From: Pelagovum pacificum
GTDB taxonomy: Bacteria; Pseudomonadota; Alphaproteobacteria; Rhodobacterales; Rhodobacteraceae
Reading direction: 5' to 3'
Assembly: GCF_016134045.1 (NCBI RefSeq)
Contig: NZ_CP065915.1
Span: forward strand, 1,984,001 to 2,048,000
Length of the DNA stretch: 64,000 nt
Shown one piece after another: positions 52,388 through 61,412 of the stretch. Within the stretch, counting starts at the first letter, position 1, and the number at the start of each line of letters is the position of its first letter. The notes under the pieces are model-generated. The model was not told the DNA's origin and did no database searches. It saw only the letters and a program-made list of their open reading frames with translations. Made by a program: the position numbers and the translations under genes.

Positions 52388-54390
52388 CTTCGACTCCGGA
52401 CGATGCGCTTCATCCGATCGAGCAGCCGAGGATGGTGGTCCGTGCGATCGCGGTGATCGGGATCGCGCTCTCGCTCTTTCAGCTCTACACGGCGGGCGTG
52501 CAGCCCCTGGGGCTGTTCTTCCAGCGCCCCATCCACCTCGGCTTCGTGCTGGTCCTCTGCTTCCTGATCTACCCCGCCTTCGGGCGCCACCGCGCGCGGG
52601 GCGTTGCGGGTTGGATTATCGACGGCATCCTGATCGTGATGAGCATCGGCGCCGGCGCATGGGTGCCGCTGAACATCGATATCATCGCCAACCAGATCTT
52701 CCCGCGGACCATCGACATCGTCATGGGCGTCGCGACCATCATCGTGGTGCTGGAAGCCGCCCGGCGTGCCGTCGGCCTCGGCATGACGCTGATCGGCGTG
52801 TTTTTCCTGGTCTATGCCTTTGCCGGCAACCGGGGGGAGTTGCCCATCTTCGCCGACTGGATGCCCGGCATCCTGAATCACCGGGGCTATTCGCTCGACC
52901 GGGTGGCGAGCCAGATGACCCTTGGCGCTGAAGGTATCTTCGGGATTCCACTGGGCGTTGCTGCCACCTTCGTTTTCATCTTCGTCCTGTTCGGGGCTTT
53001 TCTGGAAGTCACTGGCGCGGGCAAGTTCTTCATCGACCTGGCCTACGCAGCCGCCGGCAAGCAGCGTGGCGGCCCGGCCAAGGCCGCCGTCATTGCCAGT
53101 GCCGGCATGGGCTCGATCTCCGGGTCTGCCATTGCAAACGTGGTGACGACCGGCGCCTTCACCATCCCGCTGATGAAGAAACTGGGATATCGCCCCGCCC
53201 AGGCCGGCGGGATCGAGGCCGCGGCCTCCACCGGCGGGCAGATCATGCCACCGCTCATGGGGGCCGGTGCCTTCCTGATGAGCGAATTCACCCGCATTCC
53301 CTATGTCGACATCGTCCTGATCTCGATTTTTCCGGCCGTGCTCTATTTCGGCACGGTCTACCTGCTGGTCCATATCGCGGCGGTCAAACAGGGGATGACG
53401 GGACTGGCCGCAGAGGACCTGCCCGACACGCGCAAGGTTCTGGCGGAAGGCTGGCATTTCCTGTTGCCGCTGGTCGCGCTGGTGGCGTTGCTGGTAGCCG
53501 GCTACTCGCCCATGCGTGTCGGCTTCTACGCGATCCTGTCCATCATCGCGGCCGCCTCCGCGCGGGCGCTCTGGACCTTCGCCGCCAGCGGGCCGACCGT
53601 CTCCGGCTTCGTGTCCCTGTGCAGGCGCGGCATTGTTCTGACGCTCGAGGCCCTGGAGCTTGGTGCGCGGAACGCCGTCGCGGTGTCCGTCGCCTGTGCG
53701 GTGGCCGGGATCATCGTCGGGGTCGTGGGCCTCACGGGGCTCGGGCTGAAGTTCTCGGCCATGATGATCGCCTTCTCCGGTGGCAACGTTGTACTGGCGC
53801 TGATCCTCGTTCTGCTGGCGAGCCTCGTTCTGGGCATGGGCCTGCCGGTGACGGCGGCCTACATCGTGCTGATCATCCTGGTCGGCCCCGCGCTGACCGA
53901 GGAATTCGGCATCCCGCTGCTGATCGCGCATCTCGTCGTGTTCTGGTATTCTCAGGACAGCAACGTGACCCCGCCCGTGGCGCTCGCCGGATTTGCCGGG
54001 GCCGCCATCGCGGGGTCGAAACCCATGGAGACAAGCGTTCAGGCATGGAAATATGCCAAGGGTCTCTACCTGATCCCGCTGTTCATGGTGTTCAACGAAG
54101 AGATCATCCTCGGTGGCCCCCTTCCGCTGGTTCTGTGGGGTGGTGCGCTTGCGATCCTCGGGCTCGTTGCCTTTGCCGCGGTGCTCGAAGGGTTCCTTTG
54201 GCGGCCCATGCCGATCTGGATGCGGCTGTTGCTGTTGCCGGGTGTGGTGGCGCTGTTCTGGCCCGGCCTGATCGTCGAAGCTGCCGGGTTCGTACTTGTC
54301 GCGGTCCTGCTGGGGATGAACTGGCTCCACGCCCGTCGGGAGAAGGACCTGCCCGGTGGCCCGCCTTGGGTTCAGAGCGCACTGGACTAG
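52384..54390 (+). CDS. TRAP transporter permease, fused small and large subunits (TAXI type)
   Basis: A 668-residue membrane protein with about 15-17 helices. The N-terminal 4-helix DctQ-like part is followed by the DctM-like part: GAFLEVTGAGKFFIDLAYAAAGKQRGGPAKAAVIASAGMGSISGSAIANVVTTGAFTIPLMKKLGYRPAQAGGIEAAASTGGQIMPPLMGAGAFLM is the TAXI-permease signature block. It drives uptake with a sodium or proton gradient, using the receptor encoded upstream. It ends tail to tail with the SDR gene, sharing four bases. Confidence 0.93.
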   Translation: MTSTPDDALHPIEQPRMVVRAIAVIGIALSLFQLYTAGVQPLGLFFQRPIHLGFVLVLCFLIYPAFGRHRARGVAGWIIDGILIVMSIGAGAWVPLNIDIIANQIFPRTIDIVMGVATIIVVLEAARRAVGLGMTLIGVFFLVYAFAGNRGELPIFADWMPGILNHRGYSLDRVASQMTLGAEGIFGIPLGVAATFVFIFVLFGAFLEVTGAGKFFIDLAYAAAGKQRGGPAKAAVIASAGMGSISGSAIANVVTTGAFTIPLMKKLGYRPAQAGGIEAAASTGGQIMPPLMGAGAFLMSEFTRIPYVDIVLISIFPAVLYFGTVYLLVHIAAVKQGMTGLAAEDLPDTRKVLAEGWHFLLPLVALVALLVAGYSPMRVGFYAILSIIAAASARALWTFAASGPTVSGFVSLCRRGIVLTLEALELGARNAVAVSVACAVAGIIVGVVGLTGLGLKFSAMMIAFSGGNVVLALILVLLASLVLGMGLPVTAAYIVLIILVGPALTEEFGIPLLIAHLVVFWYSQDSNVTPPVALAGFAGAAIAGSKPMETSVQAWKYAKGLYLIPLFMVFNEEIILGGPLPLVLWGGALAILGLVAFAAVLEGFLWRPMPIWMRLLLLPGVVALFWPGLIVEAAGFVLVAVLLGMNWLHARREKDLPGGPPWVQSALD

Positions 54391-55319
54391 ATCATCTCCG
54401 GGGCCTCGAACCGCACCTTCGTCAATTGCTCCGAAAGCCTCCACAGCTTCGCGGCGGCCTTCTCGTCCTGCGCGAGGCGCGGAACCTTCGCGGGTGCCGG
54501 ATGTCCCCGCGTCTCGCGGAGGCGGTCGGGGCCGTAGTAGCCGCCCGGTTCAGCCGCGTCCGAGGTCGCAGCGTACAGGATCGGCAATGCACCCTGGGCC
54601 GCGGGTTGAAAGAGGAACGGCAAGTAGGTTCGGATGCGCCGGGTGATGCCCCTCTCGCCGGGGCCGTTCATCAGCAGATCGGTTCGCGAAACGCCGGGAT
54701 GGGCACCGATGCTCCGGATACCCCAGCTCTCGGACCAGCTCCGCCGTTGCAGCTCGATCGCGAACATCAGGCAGGCGAGCTTGGACTGGCTGTAGACCGG
54801 CATCGGCTTGTAAGCCGTCTCGGCGTTGAGATCGTCGAAGTCGATCTTGCCCTGATGCACGGCGACACTGCTGAGGCTCACGACGCGGGCCCAGCTGCTT
54901 TTTCGCAGAAGCGGCAACAGATGCGCGGTCAGGGCAAAATGACCGAGGTAATTCGTGCCCAACTGCAACTCGAACCCGTCGCTTGTCTCGCGGCGGTCGG
55001 GGGGTGTCATCACGCCAGCGTTGTTCACAAGGATGTCGAGCCGTTCGAGCTCGGACTGCATCCTGTCACCGAAGGCTCTCACCGACGCGAGGCTGGCCAG
55101 ATCGAGCTGCCCGAAGCGCACACGCGCGTTCGGCACCTCGGCCTGAAGCCGGTCGATCGACGCCCTGCCCTTCGTCGGATTGCGACCGGCGAGGATGACG
55201 TCTGCGCCGGCGCGGCATAGCTCAAGCGCCGTCTCGTACCCGATGCCACCGGTTCCGGTGACGATTGCCGTGCGGCCCCGCTGGGAGGGGATGTTCTCGG
55301 TGGTCCATTTGGTCATCAT
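54387..55319 (-). CDS. Short-chain dehydrogenase/reductase
   Basis: A 310-residue SDR of the retinol-dehydrogenase-like classical type. The NAD(P) loop is IVTGTGGIGYETALELCRAGADVILAGR, followed by LDILVNNAGVMTPP. The catalytic Ser is in VVSLSSVAVHQG, and Tyr-Lys in YSQSKLACLMFAIEL. It is the last gene of the four-gene operon that starts with the 2Fe-2S protein. Its ATG overlaps the methyltransferase stop (ATGA). A role in reducing or oxidising the alcohol/aldehyde handled by the molybdenum enzyme is a reasonable inference. Confidence 0.9.
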   Translation of the reverse strand: MMTKWTTENIPSQRGRTAIVTGTGGIGYETALELCRAGADVILAGRNPTKGRASIDRLQAEVPNARVRFGQLDLASLASVRAFGDRMQSELERLDILVNNAGVMTPPDRRETSDGFELQLGTNYLGHFALTAHLLPLLRKSSWARVVSLSSVAVHQGKIDFDDLNAETAYKPMPVYSQSKLACLMFAIELQRRSWSESWGIRSIGAHPGVSRTDLLMNGPGERGITRRIRTYLPFLFQPAAQGALPILYAATSDAAEPGGYYGPDRLRETRGHPAPAKVPRLAQDEKAAAKLWRLSEQLTKVRFEAPEMI

Positions 55320-55984
55320 GCGTTCTCGTGAGTAAGGGATTTGGTCGCGGCTCGCCGTTGAAGCGGTCCGCGTCGGCTGATCCGATAGACGGAGGCAGGC
55401 GGCAGATTGCGCCAGGTGCCTCCGATGCGTCTGGCCTTCAAGCCGAGCCGGTCGAGGATGGGCCGTGGCACCGGACACATCGGTCCGTAGGTGAACTGGT
55501 AGACGTAACCGTCCGGGCGGAGGCAATCGAAGGCGTTCGCGAGGATGGCCAACACGCGCCTCGGCGGCATCGAAAGAAGGCCAAGCCCACTGATGACCGC
55601 GCCGGCTTTCTGCTCCGGGAAGAGCAGTTGCGGGACGATCCGCGCGGCGTCGGCGCGGACGATCCGCACCCCGGGAAAACGGTCACCGAGCAGTGCCGCG
55701 AACTCCGCGCCCAGCTCCACGAGGGTCAAGTCGGCCGGAGCAAGCCCCCGGTCGATCAGTGCCCGCGTGAAGACCCCGGTTCCCGGACCCAGTTCAAGCA
55801 CTGGCGCGTGGTGGACGTCGATCTCTCGCGTGATCAGTCGCGCGAGCGCGGTACCGGAGGGTGAAATCGCGGCGACCTGCAGCGGGTCGGCCGCCCACGA
55901 GCGTAGGAACCGCCGGAGGTCGGACGCCCCTTCGATGTGGCCCCCGCAGGCGATGGACGTATTTTGCATCGCTGCGCCCCTCAT
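55316..55984 (-). CDS. PmtA-like class I SAM-dependent methyltransferase
   Basis: A 222-residue soluble methyltransferase. The order DLRRFLRSWAADPLQVAAISPSGTALARLI then APVLELGPGTGVFTRALIDRGL (SAM motif I) and LTLVELGAEFAALLGDRFPGVRIVRADA fits the phospholipid N-methyltransferase PmtA group, including the RFL-x-W-x-(4)-P-x-(4)-A-x-SPS leader. Family PmtA makes phosphatidylcholine from phosphatidylethanolamine. The substrate of this copy is not certain. It lies between the Moco enzyme and the SDR, with ATGA overlaps on both sides, an unusual context for lipid methylation. Confidence 0.8.
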   Translation of the reverse strand: MRGAAMQNTSIACGGHIEGASDLRRFLRSWAADPLQVAAISPSGTALARLITREIDVHHAPVLELGPGTGVFTRALIDRGLAPADLTLVELGAEFAALLGDRFPGVRIVRADAARIVPQLLFPEQKAGAVISGLGLLSMPPRRVLAILANAFDCLRPDGYVYQFTYGPMCPVPRPILDRLGLKARRIGGTWRNLPPASVYRISRRGPLQRRAATKSLTHENA

Positions 55985-58299
55985 GCCCGCTCGGCCGGCA
56001 GGACCGACCTGGTCCGGCGTTCGCCGATCGTCTCGGTCACCGCGAGCGGCAAGGACCGCAGCCGTCGCCCGGTGGCGGCGAAGATGGCGTTCGCGACAGC
56101 GGCGGCGGCGGGAACCACGCCCGGCTCACCAACGCCGCAGGGCGGCCCGTCACTTTCCACGATCGAAACCTCGATCCTGGGAGCATTGGCGATCCGCTGA
56201 ACGGCGAAGTCGTGGAAGTTCGTCTCCGCAACCGCGCCGCCCTCGATGGTGATCCGGTTCATCAGGGCCGCCGTGACGCCATAGACGATGCCGCCCTCGA
56301 TCTGCGCGACGACCTGGTCGGGGTTGATGGCAAGGCCTGCATCAAGGGCGCAGACCATCCGGTCGACGCGGACTTCGCCATCCGGTGACACCGTCACTTC
56401 GGCCACCTGAGCAACGACGCTGCGGTAACATTCCTCGATCGCGATGCCCCGGCCGCGACCCGGGGGTAGCGGGTCGCTCCAGCCTGCCATTTCGGCCACA
56501 CGATCGAGAACGGCGAGGTGCCTTGGATTGTCCCTCAGCAGGTCGCGGCGATACGCAACCGGGTCAGCCCCCGCCGCATCGGCACATTCGTCGATGAAGC
56601 TTTCGGTGAAGAAGGTGTTGAAGGAGTACCCGTTGGACCGCCAGAAGTGGATCGGCAGGTGACTGGGAACGTTCTGGCTGCGCATGCGCCGGCTCGGAAT
56701 CGCGTAATGGGCTTTCTCCAGTCCCTCGACCGAGAGGTAGTCGCCGTCCGGTCCGACAGTGACGGGCAAGTTGCGCCCGCTCATCGCGTTCATGATCGAC
56801 TGGGTGGCAACCATCGCATCGTATCCCGATGGCAGCCCGTCGGGCCCCAATACGGCGCGGAGCCGGGCAGCGGCCTGACTGCGATACACGCCCCGTCCTA
56901 TATCTTCTTCCCGAGACCAAAGCACTTTGACTGGCCGACCCGGATATCTGGCAGCGAGGCATGACGCTTCGGCGACGACGTCGAGATCGCTGCGACGTCC
57001 GAATGCCCCACCGGCCATGGTGATGTTCAGCGTAACCTCGTCCGGCCGGACGCCGGCCCAGCCCATGCCCCGCATCACGCCCATGCGCATGGTTGCCCGG
57101 TTCTGCGATGGTGCCCAGACCTCGGCCAGGTTGTTCTGGAGAACCGCCGTGGCGTTCATGGACTCCATGCAGGCATGCGTGACGTAGGGCACGTCATAGT
57201 CGGCCTCGACCAATCTGGCGTCCGGGGCGGCGAAGGCGGACTCGATGTCGCCCTCGTCGATGTGGTCATGCGGCGTGTCCGTCTCGAGGGCCGCGTACAT
57301 CCGGTCCGCGAGACTGTCGCTGGTCTCGGACTCGTTGCCGGTTTCGGTCCACTCGATATCCAGCAGCCAGGCCGCCTGTTCGGCCTGCCACCAGGACCCG
57401 GCGACCACCGCGACGTGACGTCCGTCGATCACCGCGATGTCCAGCACGCCGTCGGCCGCACGCACTCGGCCCTCGTTGCGGATCACCGCGACCTCTGCGC
57501 CGAAGACCGGCGCATGACGGATCGAGGCATGAAGCATGTCGGGCAGCACGACGTCGATGCCGAACATCGCTTCACCCCGGACCTTGGCAGGTATGTCGAT
57601 GCGAGGCTGAGACCGCCCGATGAGGCGCCACTCCTCCCGTGATTTCAGACGCGGCTCGTCTGGCGGCGTTAGCAGTGCGGCGTCCTGAGCGAGATCGCCG
57701 TAGGCGAGGCTGCGGCCGGACGCGGCGTGAATAACCATCCCGTCTTCGGTGGTCAGTTCACTGGCAGGGACATCCAGACGCTCCGCGGCTGCAGCGACGA
57801 TCATCGCCCGTGCCGACGCACCGGCCACCCTCATCGGATGCCAGAGGCCCATGACCGAGCCGGAGGCGCCAGTCGCGATCATGCCCAGTTGCCCGAGCAC
57901 GCGCCGGCCGAACCACGCGACCGGGCCGCTCGCTTCTTCGGGGCGCACTTGAAGCGCGTTGGTCCAGGCCGAGTAGGCGGGGTGTGCGTCGGTTGGAAAG
58001 ACCACGCTGATCCGGTCGTCGAAAGGAATGTCGAGCTCTTCCGCGACCACCGTGGCGAGGCCGGTATGGATCCCCTGCCCCATCTCGGTCCGCGGCACGT
58101 TAATGACGACCGTGCCGTCGCGGTGGATCACGACGAAGGCGTTGAGGATCGCGTCGTCACCGTCGAGCCGCCCGCCGTGCAGGCCTTCGACATCGAGCGA
58201 GGCAAGGTAGCCGGTCGCGCCGACGGCCGCGACGAGGGCCGTCCCGCCCACTGCGGCGCCGGTCATCAGGAATGTGCGTCGGGATAGGATGCGGGGCAT
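55981..58299 (-). CDS. Xanthine dehydrogenase family molybdopterin-binding subunit (IorB-like, Tat-exported)
   Basis: A 772-residue molybdenum hydroxylase large subunit of the isoquinoline 1-oxidoreductase/aldehyde dehydrogenase branch. A twin-arginine signal (LSRRTFLMTGAAVGG) indicates periplasmic export. Two molybdopterin domains follow: GRSQPRIDIPAKVRGEAMFGIDVVLPDMLHASIRHAPV, then VEADYDVPYVTHACMESMNATAVLQNNLAEVWAPSQNR, GGAFGRRSDLDVVAEASCLA and MVCALDAGLAINPDQVVAQIEGGIVYGVTAAL. The C-terminal GVGEPGVVPAAAAVANAIFAATG contains the expected catalytic glutamate region. There is no FAD subunit nearby, as in IorAB. It lies 9 bases after the 2Fe-2S gene and overlaps the methyltransferase start. 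Confidence 0.92.
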   Translation of the reverse strand: MPRILSRRTFLMTGAAVGGTALVAAVGATGYLASLDVEGLHGGRLDGDDAILNAFVVIHRDGTVVINVPRTEMGQGIHTGLATVVAEELDIPFDDRISVVFPTDAHPAYSAWTNALQVRPEEASGPVAWFGRRVLGQLGMIATGASGSVMGLWHPMRVAGASARAMIVAAAAERLDVPASELTTEDGMVIHAASGRSLAYGDLAQDAALLTPPDEPRLKSREEWRLIGRSQPRIDIPAKVRGEAMFGIDVVLPDMLHASIRHAPVFGAEVAVIRNEGRVRAADGVLDIAVIDGRHVAVVAGSWWQAEQAAWLLDIEWTETGNESETSDSLADRMYAALETDTPHDHIDEGDIESAFAAPDARLVEADYDVPYVTHACMESMNATAVLQNNLAEVWAPSQNRATMRMGVMRGMGWAGVRPDEVTLNITMAGGAFGRRSDLDVVAEASCLAARYPGRPVKVLWSREEDIGRGVYRSQAAARLRAVLGPDGLPSGYDAMVATQSIMNAMSGRNLPVTVGPDGDYLSVEGLEKAHYAIPSRRMRSQNVPSHLPIHFWRSNGYSFNTFFTESFIDECADAAGADPVAYRRDLLRDNPRHLAVLDRVAEMAGWSDPLPPGRGRGIAIEECYRSVVAQVAEVTVSPDGEVRVDRMVCALDAGLAINPDQVVAQIEGGIVYGVTAALMNRITIEGGAVAETNFHDFAVQRIANAPRIEVSIVESDGPPCGVGEPGVVPAAAAVANAIFAATGRRLRSLPLAVTETIGERRTRSVLPAERA

Positions 58300-58308
58300 G
58301 TCTTGTCC

Positions 58309-58770
58309 TCAGTCTCGGGCCAGCATGGCGGCGCGGTGGATGGCGCGGCGGATGCGCGGATAGGTCCCGCAGCGACAAATGTTGGTAATCGCGTCGTCGA
58401 TCTCCGCGTCCGTCGGGTCGGGATTGCGGCTGAGCAAGTCCGTGACCGCGATCATGAAGCCCGGCTGACAGTACCCGCACTGCGGAACCTGCTCCTCGAT
58501 CCACGCCTGTTGAACGACCGAAAGGGCACCCTCCTCGCCCGCAAGACCTTCGACGGTCGTGATCGCGGCTCCCTCCACCATGTCGACCGGAACGACGCAG
58601 GCCGGTGTCGACACCCCGTCGATCAGCACACGGCAGGCGCCGCACTCTGCGACGCCACAGCCGTACTTGGGTCCGAGCAGGCCGAGGTCCTCCCGCAGCA
58701 CCCAGAGCAGCGGCTTGCCCGGGTCAACAGAGACCTCGACGGGCCTGTCGTTCACGGTAAATGCGATCAT
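58309..58770 (-). CDS. (2Fe-2S)-binding subunit, IorA-like
   Basis: A 153-residue electron-transfer subunit with two iron-sulfur clusters. The plant-type cluster uses YGCGVAECGACRVLIDG with a fourth cysteine in TPACVV. The second uses QCGYCQPGFM and NICRCGTYPRIRRAI. All eight cysteines are present. It moves electrons from the Moco subunit to an acceptor not encoded here. It is the first gene of the operon. The 277-base gap to the response-regulator gene carries paired TTGTA repeats. The large subunit is Tat-exported and this protein lacks a signal, so it probably travels with it (hitchhiker export). Confidence 0.92.
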   Translation of the reverse strand: MIAFTVNDRPVEVSVDPGKPLLWVLREDLGLLGPKYGCGVAECGACRVLIDGVSTPACVVPVDMVEGAAITTVEGLAGEEGALSVVQQAWIEEQVPQCGYCQPGFMIAVTDLLSRNPDPTDAEIDDAITNICRCGTYPRIRRAIHRAAMLARD

Positions 58771-58910
58771 GGAACCTCCTTGGGCGATGCGAGGACCGGC
58801 ACAGGGCCGGCCGATATGGATGGCGAAGGAGAAGCGACGCAGCGCTCATCCGGCTTCGATGAACAACCTACGGAGCGTGCGTCGCAGGGCTGTGCCGGCC
58901 ATGTCGCAAA

Positions 58911-58928
58911 TTGTATCGTTTTGTATCG
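58911..58928 (+). promoter_or_regulatory. Tandem response-regulator half-sites, forward pair
   Basis: Two copies of TTGTATCG begin 10 bases apart (58911-58918 and 58921-58928). One-helical-turn spacing is typical of OmpR-family dimer binding. A second, inverted pair lies at 58963-58980. Confidence 0.65.
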
Positions 58929-58962
58929 CCGCCCCGGCCGGATGCCTGCTTACGGCCCGGTC

Positions 58963-58980
58963 CGTTACAATCGGATACAA
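58963..58980 (-). promoter_or_regulatory. Tandem response-regulator half-sites, inverted pair
   Basis: On the minus strand, TTGTATCC (58980-58973) and TTGTAACG (58970-58963) are again 10 bases apart. With the forward pair they frame the divergent promoter region between the molybdenum hydroxylase operon and the two-component genes. Confidence 0.65.
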
Positions 58981-59047
58981 TTTCGGACGCGCCTCACCGG
59001 GTGCTCTGCGCTAGAACCCGTTGCATCCAGAAGCCCGGGAGCCGGTC

Positions 59048-59773
59048 ATGGCGCAACCGCACCACATTGCCGTCGTCGACGACCACCGCGAGATCCGCGA
59101 TCTCGTGGGCAAGTACCTGCAGAAAGAGGGCTACCGCGTCAGTCTGGCCGAAAGCGGCTCGGCGCTGCGCCGGATCCTGGACACGGGGGCCCCGGATCTT
59201 GTGGTTCTGGACATCATGATGCCGGGTGAGGACGGGCTGACGATCTGTCGCGACCTGCGTGCGCGATCGGGTCCGGACGTCCCCGTCATCTTCCTGACCG
59301 CGCGATCCGACGAGATGGATCGCGTGCTCGGGCTGGAACTCGGGGCGGACGACTACCTCGTGAAGCCCTTTTCGTCGCGCGAGTTGCTCGCCCGGATCAA
59401 GGCGGTGCTCCGCCGGGTCCACACCCTGCCCCCGCAGCGCGCTGCCCGGCTGGCCGGTCACGTGCGCTTCGACCGCTGGATGCTCGACTTCGGCCGCCGC
59501 GAGTTGCAGGGCGACGACGGTGTGGGCGTGCCGCTCTCGACTGCGGAGTTCCGGCTGCTCAAGGTTCTGGTCGATCACCCGGGCCTGGTGCTAAGCCGCG
59601 ACCAGTTGCTCGATCTCACCGTCGGCCGCGAGGCCGATCCGTTCGATCGGTCGATCGACAACCAGATCAGCCGGTTGCGGCGCAAGGTGGAGCGCGACCC
59701 GAAGAGCCCGACGATCATCCAGACCCACCGTGGCGGCGGCTACAGCTTCACGCCCGAGGTCTACCCGGCATGA
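59048..59773 (+). CDS. OmpR-family response regulator
   Basis: A 241-residue two-domain regulator. The receiver has Asp11-Asp12 (AVVDDH), phospho-acceptor Asp55 in LVVLDIMMPG, Thr84 and Lys106 in YLVKPFSS. The winged-helix output domain ends with RSIDNQISRLRRKVERDPKSPTIIQTHRGGGYSF. It is encoded with a histidine kinase by ATGA overlap and faces the molybdenum hydroxylase operon. The TTGTA octamers in the shared region are the probable sites. GGGAG precedes the ATG at 59048 by 7 bases. An earlier in-frame ATG at 59021 is less likely. Confidence 0.93.
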   Translation: MAQPHHIAVVDDHREIRDLVGKYLQKEGYRVSLAESGSALRRILDTGAPDLVVLDIMMPGEDGLTICRDLRARSGPDVPVIFLTARSDEMDRVLGLELGADDYLVKPFSSRELLARIKAVLRRVHTLPPQRAARLAGHVRFDRWMLDFGRRELQGDDGVGVPLSTAEFRLLKVLVDHPGLVLSRDQLLDLTVGREADPFDRSIDNQISRLRRKVERDPKSPTIIQTHRGGGYSFTPEVYPA

Positions 59774-61182
59774 GGCGCCTCACGCACCTCTGGCAATCGA
59801 GCCTGACCGCGCAGCTGCTGTCATGGATGCTGGTCGCCCTGTTCGTGTCCCAGGCCATCGCGCTGGCTCTGCTCTGGAACTATCTGCAGGCCGACCTGAG
59901 GACGTCCGCGCGAACGGAGATCGGCAATCGTGCCGCCGCCGTCGCCCGCCTGTTCGAGGCCGCGCCGCCGGAATTCCGGGGCGACCTGATCCGGATCAGC
60001 AGTACCATGAGTTCGCGGTTCTGGGTGTCCGAGGGCGATCCCCTGACGCTCGAGGCGTGGGTGCAGCGTGCCTTCGCGGAGTTCGAGATTCCCTTGAGCC
60101 AACTCCTGCAGGACGCCGATGGCGGACCCGACCTCGATCGCCTGACGCTGGACGCCGACCCGCATTATTTCCTGAAGGGGGCGGACTGGACGACGCCGTC
60201 CGCGGCACAGGGCGACCTGTCGGCCTCGGCGCGCCATATCGACTTCGCAAACCGCAACGGCGCCGGTGTGATCGTACCGCTGGAAACCGGACAGCTGCTC
60301 AACGCAGCTTACTACAAGGCGATACCGCCGTCGCTCTGGCAGACGCACCTTCCGGTGTCCCTCACGATCACGGCCATCCTGGTCTCCATGGTCGGTGTCC
60401 TGACCATTCGCCGTCTGGCGCGCCCATTGAGAGACCTCACGAAAGCCGCAGAGACTCTGGGACGCGGAGAGGCTGTCGCACCTCTCGCCGAACGCGGTCC
60501 AGAGGACATCCGCCGCATGACCATCGCGTTCAACAGCATGCAAGAACGCCTTCACCGCTTCGTTGCCGACCGGACGAGGATGCTCGGCGCCATCGGCCAC
60601 GACCTCAGGACACCCCTGACAACGCTGAGGCTGCGCGCCGAACTGGTCGAAGATGCCGAACTGCAGGAGAGGATGCTCGACACGATCAGCGAAATGCAGG
60701 TGATGACCGAATCCACCCTCTCCATCGCGCAGCAGGAGACGAACACGGAGCCTACGCGGTCGATAGACCTTTCCGCGCTGGTCGAAAGCGTCTGCGATGA
60801 CCTCGCCGAACTGGGCCATCCGGTCCGTTTTCATCCGAGCGACCGGCTGACCTACCGCTGCCGGCCCGAGGGGCTGCGCCGCGTCATCCGCAACCTGGTA
60901 GAGAATGCCGTCCGTTATGCCGGTGCCGCAGAGGTCCGGCTGATCTCGGACCCGCGATCCGTCACCATCTTCGTGGATGACGACGGCCCCGGAATTCCGC
61001 TCGAGCTGTCGGAGGAGGTCTTCGCTCCGTTCTTCCGGCTCGAGGAATCCCGGTCGAGGGAAACCGGAGGCACGGGACTCGGCCTCTCCATCGCACGCGC
61101 GATCGCCAGGCAGCATGGCGGGGACATCCACCTGTCGCCCCGCGATCCCGGACTGCGCGCCGCGATCGTCCTGCCGACCTGA
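59770..61182 (+). CDS. Sensor histidine kinase
   Basis: A 470-residue inner-membrane kinase. One helix is at about residues 13-38 and another at about 194-214. The roughly 155-residue segment between them is a periplasmic sensor. HAMP follows (RRLARPLRDLTKAAETLGRG). The phosphoacceptor is His277 in AIGHDLRTPLTTL. The ATPase domain has NLVENAVRYA (N box), FVDDDGPGIP (G1), FFRLEESRSRETGGTGLGLSI (F and G2). It partners the preceding regulator. The sensed signal is unknown, but periplasmic sensing fits an exported molybdenum enzyme. Confidence 0.93.
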   Translation: MRRLTHLWQSSLTAQLLSWMLVALFVSQAIALALLWNYLQADLRTSARTEIGNRAAAVARLFEAAPPEFRGDLIRISSTMSSRFWVSEGDPLTLEAWVQRAFAEFEIPLSQLLQDADGGPDLDRLTLDADPHYFLKGADWTTPSAAQGDLSASARHIDFANRNGAGVIVPLETGQLLNAAYYKAIPPSLWQTHLPVSLTITAILVSMVGVLTIRRLARPLRDLTKAAETLGRGEAVAPLAERGPEDIRRMTIAFNSMQERLHRFVADRTRMLGAIGHDLRTPLTTLRLRAELVEDAELQERMLDTISEMQVMTESTLSIAQQETNTEPTRSIDLSALVESVCDDLAELGHPVRFHPSDRLTYRCRPEGLRRVIRNLVENAVRYAGAAEVRLISDPRSVTIFVDDDGPGIPLELSEEVFAPFFRLEESRSRETGGTGLGLSIARAIARQHGGDIHLSPRDPGLRAAIVLPT

Positions 61183-61323
61183 CCTGTCGGTCGTCGGATG
61201 ATCGGAGGTGGGGGCGTCTCGCGGCCCGCCCCGATCTTCTCGATCCCGGCAGCCTGAAACGAGGCGCACAGGTTCACCGAACCACAGCGCGCTTCGCAGG
61301 TGTCGACCAAGGTGTTGGTTTGA

Positions 61324-61398
61324 TGGTGGGTGATGAGGGATTTGAACCCCCGACATCTTCGATGTGAACGAAGCGCTCTACCACTGAGCTAATCACCC
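61324..61398 (-). tRNA. tRNA-Val (anticodon CAC)
   Basis: On the minus strand the acceptor GGGTGAT pairs with ATCACCC, followed by A and an encoded CCA. D-arm GCTC-AGTGGTA-GAGC, anticodon arm CTTCG-TTCACAT-CGAAG with anticodon CAC (codon GTG), and T-arm GGGGG-TTCAAAT-CCCTC are all present. It lies between the two-component operon and the HU gene. No integrated element is seen at its 3' end. Confidence 0.93.
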
Positions 61399-61412
61399 GA
61401 CAGGGCGGTCAA

